DNA of 50,370 nucleotides from Bacteroidota bacterium (GTDB taxonomy: Bacteria; Bacteroidota; Bacteroidia; Chitinophagales; Chitinophagaceae): assembly GCA_025363385.1 (NCBI GenBank), contig JANYEA010000007.1:1-50370 (forward strand). The letters run 5' to 3'. Of the stretch, positions 28,201-36,234 are shown piece after piece (the stretch's first letter is position 1; every line of letters starts with the position of its first letter). Both the position numbers and the translations under genes were made by a program. A model generated the notes under the pieces. That model saw nothing but the letters and a program-made list of their open reading frames with translations. It was not told the origin of the DNA and did not search any database.

Positions 28201-28626
28201 CCAAACCAATTTCTTCATGCCATCTTCAGATTTTACCCAAGGCCCTCCACTCACACTCCAACCTGGTGAGCCTGCAATGGCCATTTCTAAATGTAAAGAG
28301 TCTGCTAGTTTTGCCGTAAGTTTAAATACCTCAATCCATTCAGGAGTCATATAAGCCAAACGCTTTTCCACAATTTGTGGCGTCATCATAGCAGCATCAA
28401 AATTCTGAAACCCTCCAATGCCAGTTCGATTCATCCATTGCAGATCTTTTTCAACCCCATCTTTTGTAATATTACCATTCATCCAATGCCACCAAACCCT
28501 TGGTTTTGCGGAATTAGGTGGGGAAATAAAATTAGAAACAATAGCATCTTTAGCTGTTGTTTTGTTTTGGGCACTTGTCAATAAAAAGCAAAAAGATAGT
28601 GTAGAAAACAGGATTATTTTTTTCAT
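25252..28626 (-). CDS. Secreted GH106 alpha-L-rhamnosidase
   Basis: The 1124-residue protein has a signal peptide ending TSAQ (residue 20). It matches the GH106 N-terminal pattern: PRVWWHWMNGNITKDGVEKD, TGIGGFQNFDA, and LEMAIAGSPGWSVSGGPWVK. Discoidin-like and beta-sandwich regions lie in between, with a central barrel including YTESHESGRALIADG. A C-terminal GH2-like sugar-binding sandwich is also present (LAEVYVNGKSIGIVWKAPY, then NTIEIKVANLWVNRLIGD). It should release L-rhamnose from pectins, rhamnosides or similar glycans in the periplasm. Its own gene starts 71 bp before rhaT in transcriptional order reversed, i.e. rhaT begins 71 bp after its stop, so it may share the transcript or have a separate promoter. 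Confidence 0.9.
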   Translation of the reverse strand: MKKIILFSTLSFCFLLTSAQNKTTAKDAIVSNFISPPNSAKPRVWWHWMNGNITKDGVEKDLQWMNRTGIGGFQNFDAAMMTPQIVEKRLAYMTPEWIEVFKLTAKLADSLHLEMAIAGSPGWSVSGGPWVKSEDGMKKLVWSEKLVNGGPHFYEKLPAIPSTTGPLQNIPYSASMEDRDASKPIPTYSNNVAVIAYKLHEKDIPMSILKPIITSSGGRFTNEQLSDGDLATTSPLPIKNDKSLAWIQFQFSKPITIKAITIVGGGVPGVFGMGGSEKDARTLWSSNDGINFEKICLLEPGGLAQLSINIKPTTASYFKVTFKNPPKPADFSAIIGGPPSLAKAPEATEIAELVLHTATRINKLEEKSGIVGISGVSIDLNAMKTGIAEEPVNAGDIIDVTRLVDKDGNLNWTVPQGLWKIVSFGYSLQGIVNHPASPEATGLEVDKLDPVAVTKYFENYLNQYKKATGGLMGAIGGLQYMVMDSYEAGSQNWTKNMPAEFEKRRGYSLLKWLPVLTGTIITSAEASENFLWDLRKTIGEMVAEYHYDNLTSILAKYGMKRYTESHESGRALIADGMEIKRKAAIPMSAMWTPNAFINQNDQTGYMADIRESASVAHIYGQNIVAAESLTALGIMGAAWSYAPSNLKPTADLELSSGLNRYVIHTSVHQPVDDKIPGLGLGPFGQWFNRHETWSEQASAWTTYLSRSSYLLQQGKFVADIIYYYGEDNNITSLFNKKLPLIPKGYNYDFVNADALINMLTVNNNNITTASGMNYKVLVLDANSKQMTLPVAKAIFKLVNAGATVVGPKPTNNPSLAGNNEEYKTIINSLWGGNESEKLVGKGKVIVDILSEKVLNKMNVLPDFSYNDVNANLLYVHRKLNDCDIFWVNNRKNQDQKIEANFRVFGKSVEIWHAETGKSEKATYSFDDKQTKVSLNLTANDAVFVVFGAATKAKSFVKTESVTTLLTQLNGSWGVTFQKERGAPNSIQLNELKSLSENEIQGVKYFSGIATYSKSFPVKKEWLKQGSMFYLDLGVVKELAEVYVNGKSIGIVWKAPYKIELGNSLHVGDNTIEIKVANLWVNRLIGDQQLNVEKKITYTTMPFYTANSPLPKSGLIGPVSLERIN

Positions 28627-28679
28627 TCGTATTTTTTATATAGCTAGCAATCTTAGAAAGAAGCAACAATTTAAAGAAG

Positions 28680-28693
28680 CTTAGTCTACTAAG
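28680..28693. promoter_or_regulatory. Palindrome in the GH106/gntR intergenic region
   Basis: CTTAGT-CT-ACTAAG is a perfect 6-bp inverted repeat with a 2-nt centre. It directly abuts the tandem repeat at 28695-28714, between two divergent genes. The geometry suits a GntR-type dimer, but no second copy was seen upstream of rhaT. Confidence 0.4.
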
Positions 28694-28694
28694 T

Positions 28695-28714
28695 ATCCTG
28701 TACCATCCTGTTCC
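28695..28714. promoter_or_regulatory. Tandem 10-bp direct repeat, candidate operator
   Basis: ATCCTGTACC and ATCCTGTTCC follow each other without a gap, a 10-bp (one helical turn) period. The second unit recurs exactly upstream of rhaT (25229-25238). The pair lies 45-64 bp upstream of the gntR start, over its expected -33 region, and 69-88 bp upstream of the GH106 start. Confidence 0.55.
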
Positions 28715-28758
28715 AGTGTAAGAAATTTAATTTCTATCTTTAAATTCTAACAATCAGC

Positions 28759-29790
28759 ATGGCCTCAGAGAACATATATAGCATTATTAACATAGACGAA
28801 CATTCCATAACAGCAAAGTATGTCCAATTAACCAATGCCATTGTGCAGGCAATTGAGCAGGGAAAACTGGAGAAAGATTACTTACTGCCCTCTATCAACG
28901 AAATGAGCTATGAGCTGGATATTTCGAGAGATACCGTTGAAAAAGCTTATCGTAAATTAAAATCCTTAGCGGTTGTAAACTCCATTCCAGGAAGGGGGTA
29001 TTTCATTTCTAAAACAGATTTTAAACAATCGATTAAAGTATTTCTGATCTTTAATAAATTGAGTGCTCACAAAAAAATTATCTACGATAGTATTGTTAGA
29101 ATTTTGGGGGAGAAAGCAGCTATTGATTTTTATATCTATAATAACGATTTCAACCTTTTTAAAAAATTAATCCAAAACAGGAAAGAAGATTATACCCACT
29201 ATGTAATTATTCCCCATTTTGTGGATGGAAATGATCAGGCAAAGGATATTATTAATGCAATTTCAGGTGGACAGCTCATTCTTTTAGATAAATTAATTCG
29301 AGGTATTCAAAGAAACTATTCAGCGGTATATGAAAATTTTGAGCAAGATATTTTTAGCGCATTAAAAGAAGCATTACCCAATCTTCAAAAGTACCAACGC
29401 TTAAAAATCGTTTTTCCAGCTTTTAATTATTTTCCAGATGAGATCTTAAAAGGGTTTCACGCGTTTTGTAATGAATATGCTTTTGAGTATAAAGTGATTT
29501 ACGATATTGTGTCTGAAAATTTAGAAAAAGGTGATGTTTTTATCAATCTGGTTGAAGATGATCTGGTAGTTCTATTAGGGAAGGTGCAAAGTTCTGCATT
29601 TGAGGTTGGCAAGGATATTGGGATTATTTCATACAATGAAACTCCATGGAAAGAATTCATTTTAAATGGCATTACCACTATTTCTACAGATTTTATCAAA
29701 ATGGGTGAATTAACGGCGCAGATGATCTTAGAAAATGAGAAAAACCATATTGAAGTTCCTTTTAGCTTAATTCTTAGAAAATCTTTATAA
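28759..29790 (+). CDS. GntR-family regulator with periplasmic-binding-protein-like sensor domain
   Basis: The 343-residue protein has a GntR winged helix (about 15-80) with SINEMSYELDISRDTVEKAY and the wing GRGYFIS. A LacI/PBP1-like ligand-binding domain follows (about 95-343), with GIISYNETPWKEFILNGITT near its end. Its layout resembles GntR sugar regulators of Bacteroidota and AraR of Bacillus. It is divergent from the GH106/rhaT operon and upstream of xylBA on the same strand. The repeats at 28680-28714 and 25229-25238 argue for control of rhamnose genes and of itself. Control of the xylose genes downstream is also possible through read-through. Confidence 0.85.
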   Translation: MASENIYSIINIDEHSITAKYVQLTNAIVQAIEQGKLEKDYLLPSINEMSYELDISRDTVEKAYRKLKSLAVVNSIPGRGYFISKTDFKQSIKVFLIFNKLSAHKKIIYDSIVRILGEKAAIDFYIYNNDFNLFKKLIQNRKEDYTHYVIIPHFVDGNDQAKDIINAISGGQLILLDKLIRGIQRNYSAVYENFEQDIFSALKEALPNLQKYQRLKIVFPAFNYFPDEILKGFHAFCNEYAFEYKVIYDIVSENLEKGDVFINLVEDDLVVLLGKVQSSAFEVGKDIGIISYNETPWKEFILNGITTISTDFIKMGELTAQMILENEKNHIEVPFSLILRKSL

Positions 29791-29868
29791 GCAATTTAGA
29801 CCCATAACTTGGCAATGGTCTATAAAAATGATATATTAGAGTCCTTGTTTTAAAACGATTGCAACTAT

Positions 29869-31350
29869 ATGTTATTATTAGGAATAGATATTGGCACTTC
29901 TTCCATAAAAGTAGCTGTTGTTGATGCCGCAACTCAAAAAACAATTTGTACTGTTCAATATCCAGAAACAGAAACTCCCATTATTGCGCTCCAAAAAGGC
30001 TGGGCTGAGCAATCGCCGAATGATTGGTGGAAACATACGAAGTTTGCTATTCAAAAAGCCAATGCAGAAAAAAAATATGACCCACAAGATATTGGCGCAA
30101 TTGGTATCGCCTATCAAATGCATGGATTGGTATGTGTCGATAAAGATCAAAACCTTTTATACAATAGTATTATCTGGTGCGATAGCAGGGCTGTATCCAT
30201 TGGCAACGATGCATTTAATACATTAGGTGCAGACTATTGCTTATCGCATCTGTTAAATTCACCAGGAAATTTTACGGCGTCTAAACTTGCTTGGTTAAAA
30301 GCCAATGAGCCTGCAGTGTATGCGAAGATTGATAAAATTATGTTACCTGGCGATTATATTGCGATGCAATTTTCTGGCAAAGTATCTACCAGTATCTCAT
30401 CATTGAGCGAGGGTATGTTTTGGGATTTTAAATCTAATAGCTTATCAGAGGAATTATTTGGATATTACGGATTTGAAAAAAACCTGATACCTGAAATTAA
30501 AGATGTGTTTACAAATCATGGCGAACTAAATGCTGCGATTGCGTCAGAACTTTCCCTGAAAACCGGCATTCCGGTTACTTATAAAGCAGGAGACCAACCC
30601 AACAATGCACTTTCATTAAATGTATTTGAACCAGGTGAGGTAGCTGCCACAGCCGGAACTTCTGGCGTGATCTATGGAGTGAGTGATCAATTAAAATATG
30701 ATCCACTTTCAAGAGTGAACAGTTTTGCACACGTAAATCATTCCAGCAACTTAAATAGAATTGGTATTTTATTATGTATCAATGGAACCGGTATTTTAAA
30801 TAGTTGGGTGAAGAAGATAGCAGGGTCAGGATTAACCTACCAGCAGATCAATGAAACTGCAGCAACTATCAGTGCAGGATCCAATGGATTAAAGATGTTG
30901 CCATTCGGAAATGGGGCAGAACGTATGCTGGAAAATAAAACAGTGAATGCACACATCAACCATATTGATTTAAATATGCATGGGGCTGCACATATTTTTA
31001 GAGCTGCTCAGGAAAGTATCGCGTTTGCATTTAGGTATGGTTTAGATATTTTAAAAGAAAATGGCACAAAACCAACAGTTATTCGTGCTGGAAAAGCAAA
31101 TATGTTTCAAAGTACAGTTTTCCAGCAAGCATTTGTGGATGTTACCAATGTACCTGTAGAATTGTATCAAACTGATGGAAGTGTAGGAGCTGCCATCGGC
31201 GCGGGTATCGGCATTGGCACTTATAAAAGCTCCAGAGAGGCATTTAGCATCACTGAACCTTTAGAAATTATTGAACCAAAAAATGAAAGTAGTTACGATG
31301 CCCTTTATTTTGAGTGGAAAGCTTATTTAGAAAAACAAATGGAACCATAA
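29869..31350 (+). CDS. xylB: Xylulokinase
   Basis: This 493-residue FGGY kinase opens MLLLGIDIGTSSIKVAVVDA and carries GWAEQSPNDWW, QMHGLVCVD, ILWCDSRA-like IIWCDSRAV and TAGTSGVIYGV. The C-terminal signature is VIRAGKANMFQSTVFQQAF, where the usual GGGxxS is replaced by AGKANM. It phosphorylates D-xylulose to xylulose-5-phosphate. It lies 27 bp upstream of xylose isomerase, which fixes the assignment, and 78 bp downstream of the GntR gene. Length is normal. Confidence 0.9.
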   Translation: MLLLGIDIGTSSIKVAVVDAATQKTICTVQYPETETPIIALQKGWAEQSPNDWWKHTKFAIQKANAEKKYDPQDIGAIGIAYQMHGLVCVDKDQNLLYNSIIWCDSRAVSIGNDAFNTLGADYCLSHLLNSPGNFTASKLAWLKANEPAVYAKIDKIMLPGDYIAMQFSGKVSTSISSLSEGMFWDFKSNSLSEELFGYYGFEKNLIPEIKDVFTNHGELNAAIASELSLKTGIPVTYKAGDQPNNALSLNVFEPGEVAATAGTSGVIYGVSDQLKYDPLSRVNSFAHVNHSSNLNRIGILLCINGTGILNSWVKKIAGSGLTYQQINETAATISAGSNGLKMLPFGNGAERMLENKTVNAHINHIDLNMHGAAHIFRAAQESIAFAFRYGLDILKENGTKPTVIRAGKANMFQSTVFQQAFVDVTNVPVELYQTDGSVGAAIGAGIGIGTYKSSREAFSITEPLEIIEPKNESSYDALYFEWKAYLEKQMEP

Positions 31351-31377
31351 ATTTTTATTAAACTATAAATTAGAATT

Positions 31378-32706
31378 ATGTCAGTCGTTACAGGATCTAC
31401 TAGTTATTTTCCAAATATTGGAAAAATAAAATTTGAGGGACAAGGAACAGATAATCCACTTGCCTATTCATGGTATGATGAAAACAGAATAGTGGCAGGT
31501 AAGACCATGAAAGAATGGCTCAGATTTGCCGTTGCTTATTGGCATAGTTTTGTGGGCAATGGTGCTGATCCTTTCGGAGAACCTACGCATATCTATCCTT
31601 GGAATGCCAATACTGATGCGGTTGCCAGAGCTAAAGACAAAGCAGATGCCGCTTTTGAATTCATCACTAAATTGGGTCTGCCTTATTATTGTTTTCATGA
31701 TGTTGATGTGGTGGATTATACAAATGATGTAGTAGACAATGAAAAAAGATTAGCAGCGATTACTGCTTATCTGAAAGAAAAGCAGGATGCCAGTGGCGTT
31801 AAATTATTATGGGGTACTGCTAATTTATTTTCGAATCGCAGATACATGAATGGGGCTTCAACTAATCCAGATTTTAATGTGTTGGCACATGGTGGCGCGC
31901 AAGTAAAAGCTGCATTGGATGCAACCATTGCATTAGATGGTGAGAACTATGTTTTCTGGGGCGGGCGTGAAGGTTATATGAGTTTGCTGAATACTAATAT
32001 GAGAAAAGAGAAAGAACATCTTGCTCGTTTCTTACACACTGCTAAGGATTATGCACGCAAGCAGGGCTTCAAAGGAACTTTCTTTATTGAGCCAAAACCT
32101 TGTGAGCCAAGTAAGCATCAGTACGATTACGACGTAGAAACTGTAATTGGCTTCTTGCGTCAGTATGATTTACTGAATGATTTCAAATTGAATATTGAAG
32201 TAAACCACGCAACGCTTGCTGGACATACCTTTCAACACGAACTACAAGTAGCAGTAGATGCAGGATTATTAGGAAGCATGGATGCAAACAGGGGTGATTA
32301 TCAAAATGGATGGGATACTGATCAGTTCCCAACTAATATCAATGAAATAGTGGAAGCAATGTTAATAATTGTAGAAGCTGGTGGATTTGCAGGTGGTGGA
32401 ATTAACTTCGATGCAAAACGCAGAAGAAACTCTACCGATTCAGCTGATCTGTTCCATGCTCATATTGGCGGCATTGATACCTTTGCCAGATCTTTGGTTA
32501 TTGCAGATAATATACTTCAGAAATCTGAGTACAAAAAATTAAGAGCAGACCGTTATGCTTCATACAATGATGGAAACGGTAAGGCATTTGAAGAAGGAAA
32601 ATTAAGTTTAGAAGATCTAAGAAATCTTGCTGTTGCAAACGGAGAACCAGCTGTTGAAAGTGGTAAGCAAGAATATCTGGAGAATTTGATTAATAGGTAT
32701 ATTTAA
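31378..32706 (+). CDS. xylA: Xylose isomerase
   Basis: The 442-residue protein has all xylose isomerase signatures: [11 protein letters not shown] with the catalytic His, [34 protein letters not shown], and the metal-site stretches [18 protein letters not shown] and [19 protein letters not shown]. It is the standard class II length for Bacteroidota. It converts D-xylose to D-xylulose, which the kinase immediately upstream phosphorylates. It is followed by a strong palindromic terminator. Confidence 0.95.
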   Translation: MSVVTGSTSYFPNIGKIKFEGQGTDNPLAYSWYDENRIVAGKTMKEWLRFAVAYWHSFVGNGADPFGEPTHIYPWNANTDAVARAKDKADAAFEFITKLGLPYYCFHDVDVVDYTNDVVDNEKRLAAITAYLKEKQDASGVKLLWGTANLFSNRRYMNGASTNPDFNVLAHGGAQVKAALDATIALDGENYVFWGGREGYMSLLNTNMRKEKEHLARFLHTAKDYARKQGFKGTFFIEPKPCEPSKHQYDYDVETVIGFLRQYDLLNDFKLNIEVNHATLAGHTFQHELQVAVDAGLLGSMDANRGDYQNGWDTDQFPTNINEIVEAMLIIVEAGGFAGGGINFDAKRRRNSTDSADLFHAHIGGIDTFARSLVIADNILQKSEYKKLRADRYASYNDGNGKAFEEGKLSLEDLRNLAVANGEPAVESGKQEYLENLINRYI

Positions 32707-32751
32707 ATTAATCAACCACCCCAGCCGTATGCTGCATTCCCAGCATCGCCG

Positions 32752-32788
32752 ATCCCCTCCATCGCATGCGATGGAGGGGATTTTTTTT
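32752..32788 (+). terminator. Rho-independent terminator after xylA
   Basis: A perfect 30-bp palindrome (arms 32752-32766 and 32767-32781, with CCCCTCC/GGAGGGG) is followed by a run of eight T (32781-32788), 46 bp after the xylA stop. Confidence 0.88.
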
Positions 32789-32813
32789 CATACAACCCTT
32801 CTTCACTCTTAAC

Positions 32814-34829
32814 TTATCTCTTCTCTTTTCTTTTCTCTTTTTCTTCTAACTTCATCACCCGTATATTCCTAAATCTCACTACATCCCCATGACCTAAGAA
32901 ACCAATATGTCCCGTGGTTCTTAATAAGCCTGGATGTTCTTTTTGATCAAGGGTTCCGTTTTTGGATGCTTCTTTAATGTCTCCATCAACAATGACTGTT
33001 CCGTTTAATCTGACTTGTATTTTACTTCCTTTGATGCTGATCTCTTCTTTATTCCATTCACCTGTTGGCAATAAAAATCCGCGTTTTGCTGGAATCACGC
33101 CATACACAGATCCGTGGTATTGATATTCGTGTAAGTCTTTATACATCGGATGTTCACTATCTAATACCTGAATTTCCATCCCCACATATGCAGCGTCGCC
33201 CTCTAATGGAGCACGGATACCTATGCCATTATTTGCACCAGGGGTTAATTGAAATTCGAAACGATACACGAAATCAGCATACTCTTCTTTGGTATACAAA
33301 TTTCCACCGCCCTGTGCTTCTGGATTTACTTCTACTACAGCGTCCTTTACTATATAGCCGGTTGTATTACCCGTCCATTTATCTAAATTAGTTCCATCAA
33401 ATAAAGAAACAAATCCCTGTTTCTTTTCTTCTTCAGAAATGGCAGTGGGTTCTGCTGATGGCAATTCTCTCAGATATATATTTCGATAAGCTACATAAGT
33501 TCCATGTGCTTGCAATTCGATTTGTTCTTTTGCAAAAATAGGAATGCTCTTATCCCAATAATTTTCCAGTGTAGTATTATCCGTTACTAAAACACCATTT
33601 AAATAAACAGTTACTTTTTCACCTTTCATAATAATGTGAAAATTATTCCACTGCCCAATTTTGTTATCCGCCACTACTAAAGGTTTGCTTACATTCTTCT
33701 GATTATTATATAAGCCTCCAGAACCCACTTGTGCACCCACTTCTCTTCTGCTTGTATCCCAGATTTGAACCTGTGGAGTTCCTCTTAAATAAATTCCTGC
33801 ATCACCTTGTGCAGTAATCTTCCAGTCGACATACATTTCAAAATCACCATACTGTTTATCTGTGGCAAGATTATCACCATGACCCGTAAAAATGAGTAAT
33901 CCATCCTTTACAATCCAGTCGCCCTTGGTCTTTTCATTCGCTTTTGCCTGCTCAACTTTCAATAAAGAGTCGCCCATTTTAGCTCTGAGAATTGGATTAC
34001 CCACCAGGGCTTTCCATCCGCTTAGATCCTTGCCATTAAACAAATTTTGGTAGCCATAATCGAAAGGCATTTTCTTCAATAGTTTATTTAAACCAGACAC
34101 TAATAAAGCACTGTCCTCTCCTTTAATTAATGTCAATGCCTTCATCAATGATTCCTTAACTGCTGGTCCTTTAATAGATGCATCTGTTAATGCTAAACGG
34201 GTTACTACTATTGCAGCATCTTTACTGCAATTTTCATCGTTCAAATATTTGCTGGCTACCATAAATGAGGCGATCCCAGGAATTCTGGAAACCCTATTCA
34301 AGAATTGTTTGATGGTAAGTGGATTTACTTTTGCATCCAATAAATCCTGTGCTAATAATAATTGTTGTGTTGGATTTATTTTGGCAGCATAAAAAGGATC
34401 AGCCTGCTGTTTCAAATTTGGATGGGGTAATCCAGATAAATATTGAGATACCGTTCCTTCTTCTGTTAACTGATTCAATTCTGTTTGAACAAAGGTCTTT
34501 GCATATGCTGTTTTCACTTGTTTCAGTCCTTTGCTCAGGTTCAGTTTAGCCGCTTGTTTTTGATCTGCCGATAATGAAATATTATTTACAAAAGCATGTA
34601 AGGCATAAGTTGCTTTTAATTTCAAGGAATCATCATCCAGCATTTGGTAGAATGATTTCCAATCAGTCTTTTCCCAGGTTTTCATAGCTGCAAGTGCTGC
34701 ATCTACTTCTTTAGGATGTTGGTAAGGAAATGTCTGAAGGGTTTCAGATACTTTGGTCATCGATTTTTGTGCAGACAACTTCAAAACAAAAAAAGATAGG
34801 ACCCATAATACTCTGCAAAATTTTTTCAT
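32814..34829 (-). CDS. Secreted protein with two DUF1080 (3-keto-glycoside hydrolase-like) domains
   Basis: The 671-residue product has a signal peptide ending LSAQ (residue 21). An alpha-helical HEAT-like region covers about 25-255. Two DUF1080 beta-sandwich domains follow: the first about 260-455 (FNGKDLSGWKALVG, DAGIYLRGTPQVQIWD) and the second about 470-660 (FVSLFDGTNLDKWTG, NNGIGIRAPLEGDAAY, EIQVLDSEHPMY). Some DUF1080 proteins cleave glycosides already oxidised at C3 and work with Gfo/Idh/MocA oxidoreductases. Here a Tat-exported Gfo/Idh protein is encoded 39 bp upstream in the same operon, which fits that chemistry. Substrate is unknown. The highly charged tail (EEKEKRKEKR) is unusual. 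Confidence 0.85.
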   Translation of the reverse strand: MKKFCRVLWVLSFFVLKLSAQKSMTKVSETLQTFPYQHPKEVDAALAAMKTWEKTDWKSFYQMLDDDSLKLKATYALHAFVNNISLSADQKQAAKLNLSKGLKQVKTAYAKTFVQTELNQLTEEGTVSQYLSGLPHPNLKQQADPFYAAKINPTQQLLLAQDLLDAKVNPLTIKQFLNRVSRIPGIASFMVASKYLNDENCSKDAAIVVTRLALTDASIKGPAVKESLMKALTLIKGEDSALLVSGLNKLLKKMPFDYGYQNLFNGKDLSGWKALVGNPILRAKMGDSLLKVEQAKANEKTKGDWIVKDGLLIFTGHGDNLATDKQYGDFEMYVDWKITAQGDAGIYLRGTPQVQIWDTSRREVGAQVGSGGLYNNQKNVSKPLVVADNKIGQWNNFHIIMKGEKVTVYLNGVLVTDNTTLENYWDKSIPIFAKEQIELQAHGTYVAYRNIYLRELPSAEPTAISEEEKKQGFVSLFDGTNLDKWTGNTTGYIVKDAVVEVNPEAQGGGNLYTKEEYADFVYRFEFQLTPGANNGIGIRAPLEGDAAYVGMEIQVLDSEHPMYKDLHEYQYHGSVYGVIPAKRGFLLPTGEWNKEEISIKGSKIQVRLNGTVIVDGDIKEASKNGTLDQKEHPGLLRTTGHIGFLGHGDVVRFRNIRVMKLEEKEKRKEKR

Positions 34830-34868
34830 ATTAACTGTTTAAACTATATGCATTAATTTTTTGAATCA

Positions 34869-36137
34869 TCAAATATGCCATGGCCCACGCATCGGTGGAT
34901 TGATCATATAATTGGCTTCCACATCATCTATAAATTCCTGACGATCTGGATCAAATTTTAATGAGCGTCCAAGCTGTAAAGCAATCTTACCCATATTGAT
35001 GATGGTACATGATCTAAAGCCATTTTTCTCGTTCAAAGCAAAAGGGGTTCTATATTTTACGGAGTCTAAGAAATTGGTTACCTGTGGCGCTGGATCTGGC
35101 ATCATCGCCAATTTCTCTTTCAGGTTTGGAATGGTAGATTTAAATCCTGCAAACAATTTACCGTTGGGTCCTTCAATATAAGCCGCATTGGGATCCTTAG
35201 CTTCCCCATCTAAAATAATCTTGCAACCATCTGCATAAGTGAAGGTTAATTTTCGGAAAGTTCCGCAGGCATCAGGGTGTTGTTGCTCTGCATCTACTTC
35301 AACTAAAATCGGGCTAGTATCATCTTTACCTAAAAAATATTGAATAGGATCTATATAGTGTTGACCCATGTCTCCCAAACCACCACCATCATAATCCCAA
35401 TACCCTCTAAAAGTTTGATGAACCCTGTGTGCGTTATAAGGCTTGAATGGCGCAGGTCCCAGCCAACGATCGTAATCTAATTCAGGAGGAACAGGTTGTG
35501 TGTCTAATTTAGTTTTTCCAACCCAATAGAACTTCCAGTCAAAACCAGTTGTCTTACTTACAGTTACTGTTAAAGGCCAACCTAATAAACCAGACTCTAC
35601 TAGTTTTTTAATAGGACGAACAGTGGTGTTCATGCCATAGAAATTATCTTCAAATCGGAACCAAGTATTTAGGCGAAACATTTTTTGATATTGCGTCATG
35701 GCTTCTACCACAGCTTTACCTTCACCGATAGTTCTGGTCATTGGCTTTTCACACCAAATATCTTTCCCTGCTTTTGCCGCATCGATTGCCATAATTGCGT
35801 GCCAGTGTGGAGGGGTAGCAATATGCACAATATCTACTTCTGGCAATGCAATTAATTCGCGGTGATCGTGGAAGGTTTTCACAGATCCACCAATAGAATT
35901 GGCGACTTCTGTTAAGTGATTCTTATCCACATCACAAATGGCAACTACTCTGGTGCCTGCATAAGGGATATGACCTCGGCCCATGCCTCCTACACCTATG
36001 ATTCCTTTAGTTAGTTGATCACTGGGTGCAAGAAAACCCCTTCCCAGTACATGTCTTGGCACAATGGTAAATCCTGCCAATACCGCTGCCGTGTTTCGGA
36101 TAAACCTACGACGACTATTTGTTTTAGATTCTTTCAT
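34869..36137 (-). CDS. Tat-exported Gfo/Idh/MocA family oxidoreductase
   Basis: The 422-residue protein opens with a twin-arginine signal (SRRRFIRNTAAVLAGFTIV). The NAD(P)-binding region follows (GIIGVGGMGRGH, then AICDVDKNH), with the family motif CEKPMTRTIGEGKAV. An alpha/beta C-terminal domain includes GDMGQHYIDPIQYFLGKDD. Such periplasmic members keep a tightly bound cofactor and oxidise or reduce sugars. With the DUF1080 gene 39 bp downstream, a role in 3-keto-glycoside formation or reduction is plausible but unproven. Confidence 0.88.
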   Translation of the reverse strand: MKESKTNSRRRFIRNTAAVLAGFTIVPRHVLGRGFLAPSDQLTKGIIGVGGMGRGHIPYAGTRVVAICDVDKNHLTEVANSIGGSVKTFHDHRELIALPEVDIVHIATPPHWHAIMAIDAAKAGKDIWCEKPMTRTIGEGKAVVEAMTQYQKMFRLNTWFRFEDNFYGMNTTVRPIKKLVESGLLGWPLTVTVSKTTGFDWKFYWVGKTKLDTQPVPPELDYDRWLGPAPFKPYNAHRVHQTFRGYWDYDGGGLGDMGQHYIDPIQYFLGKDDTSPILVEVDAEQQHPDACGTFRKLTFTYADGCKIILDGEAKDPNAAYIEGPNGKLFAGFKSTIPNLKEKLAMMPDPAPQVTNFLDSVKYRTPFALNEKNGFRSCTIINMGKIALQLGRSLKFDPDRQEFIDDVEANYMINPPMRGPWHI

Positions 36138-36234
36138 ATCTGCAAAATGTTAGGGTAGTAAGTTAATATAAAAACAGTTCTCCTTCCAACAATTTTGATA
36201 AGAAAAATGCAAAAATTCGTTCAGTGAAAATTAT

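Noticed and set aside
29797..29824. Imperfect inverted repeat TAGACC / GGTCTA between gntR and xylB
   Set aside because: It has a bulge and no T run; not clearly an operator or terminator.
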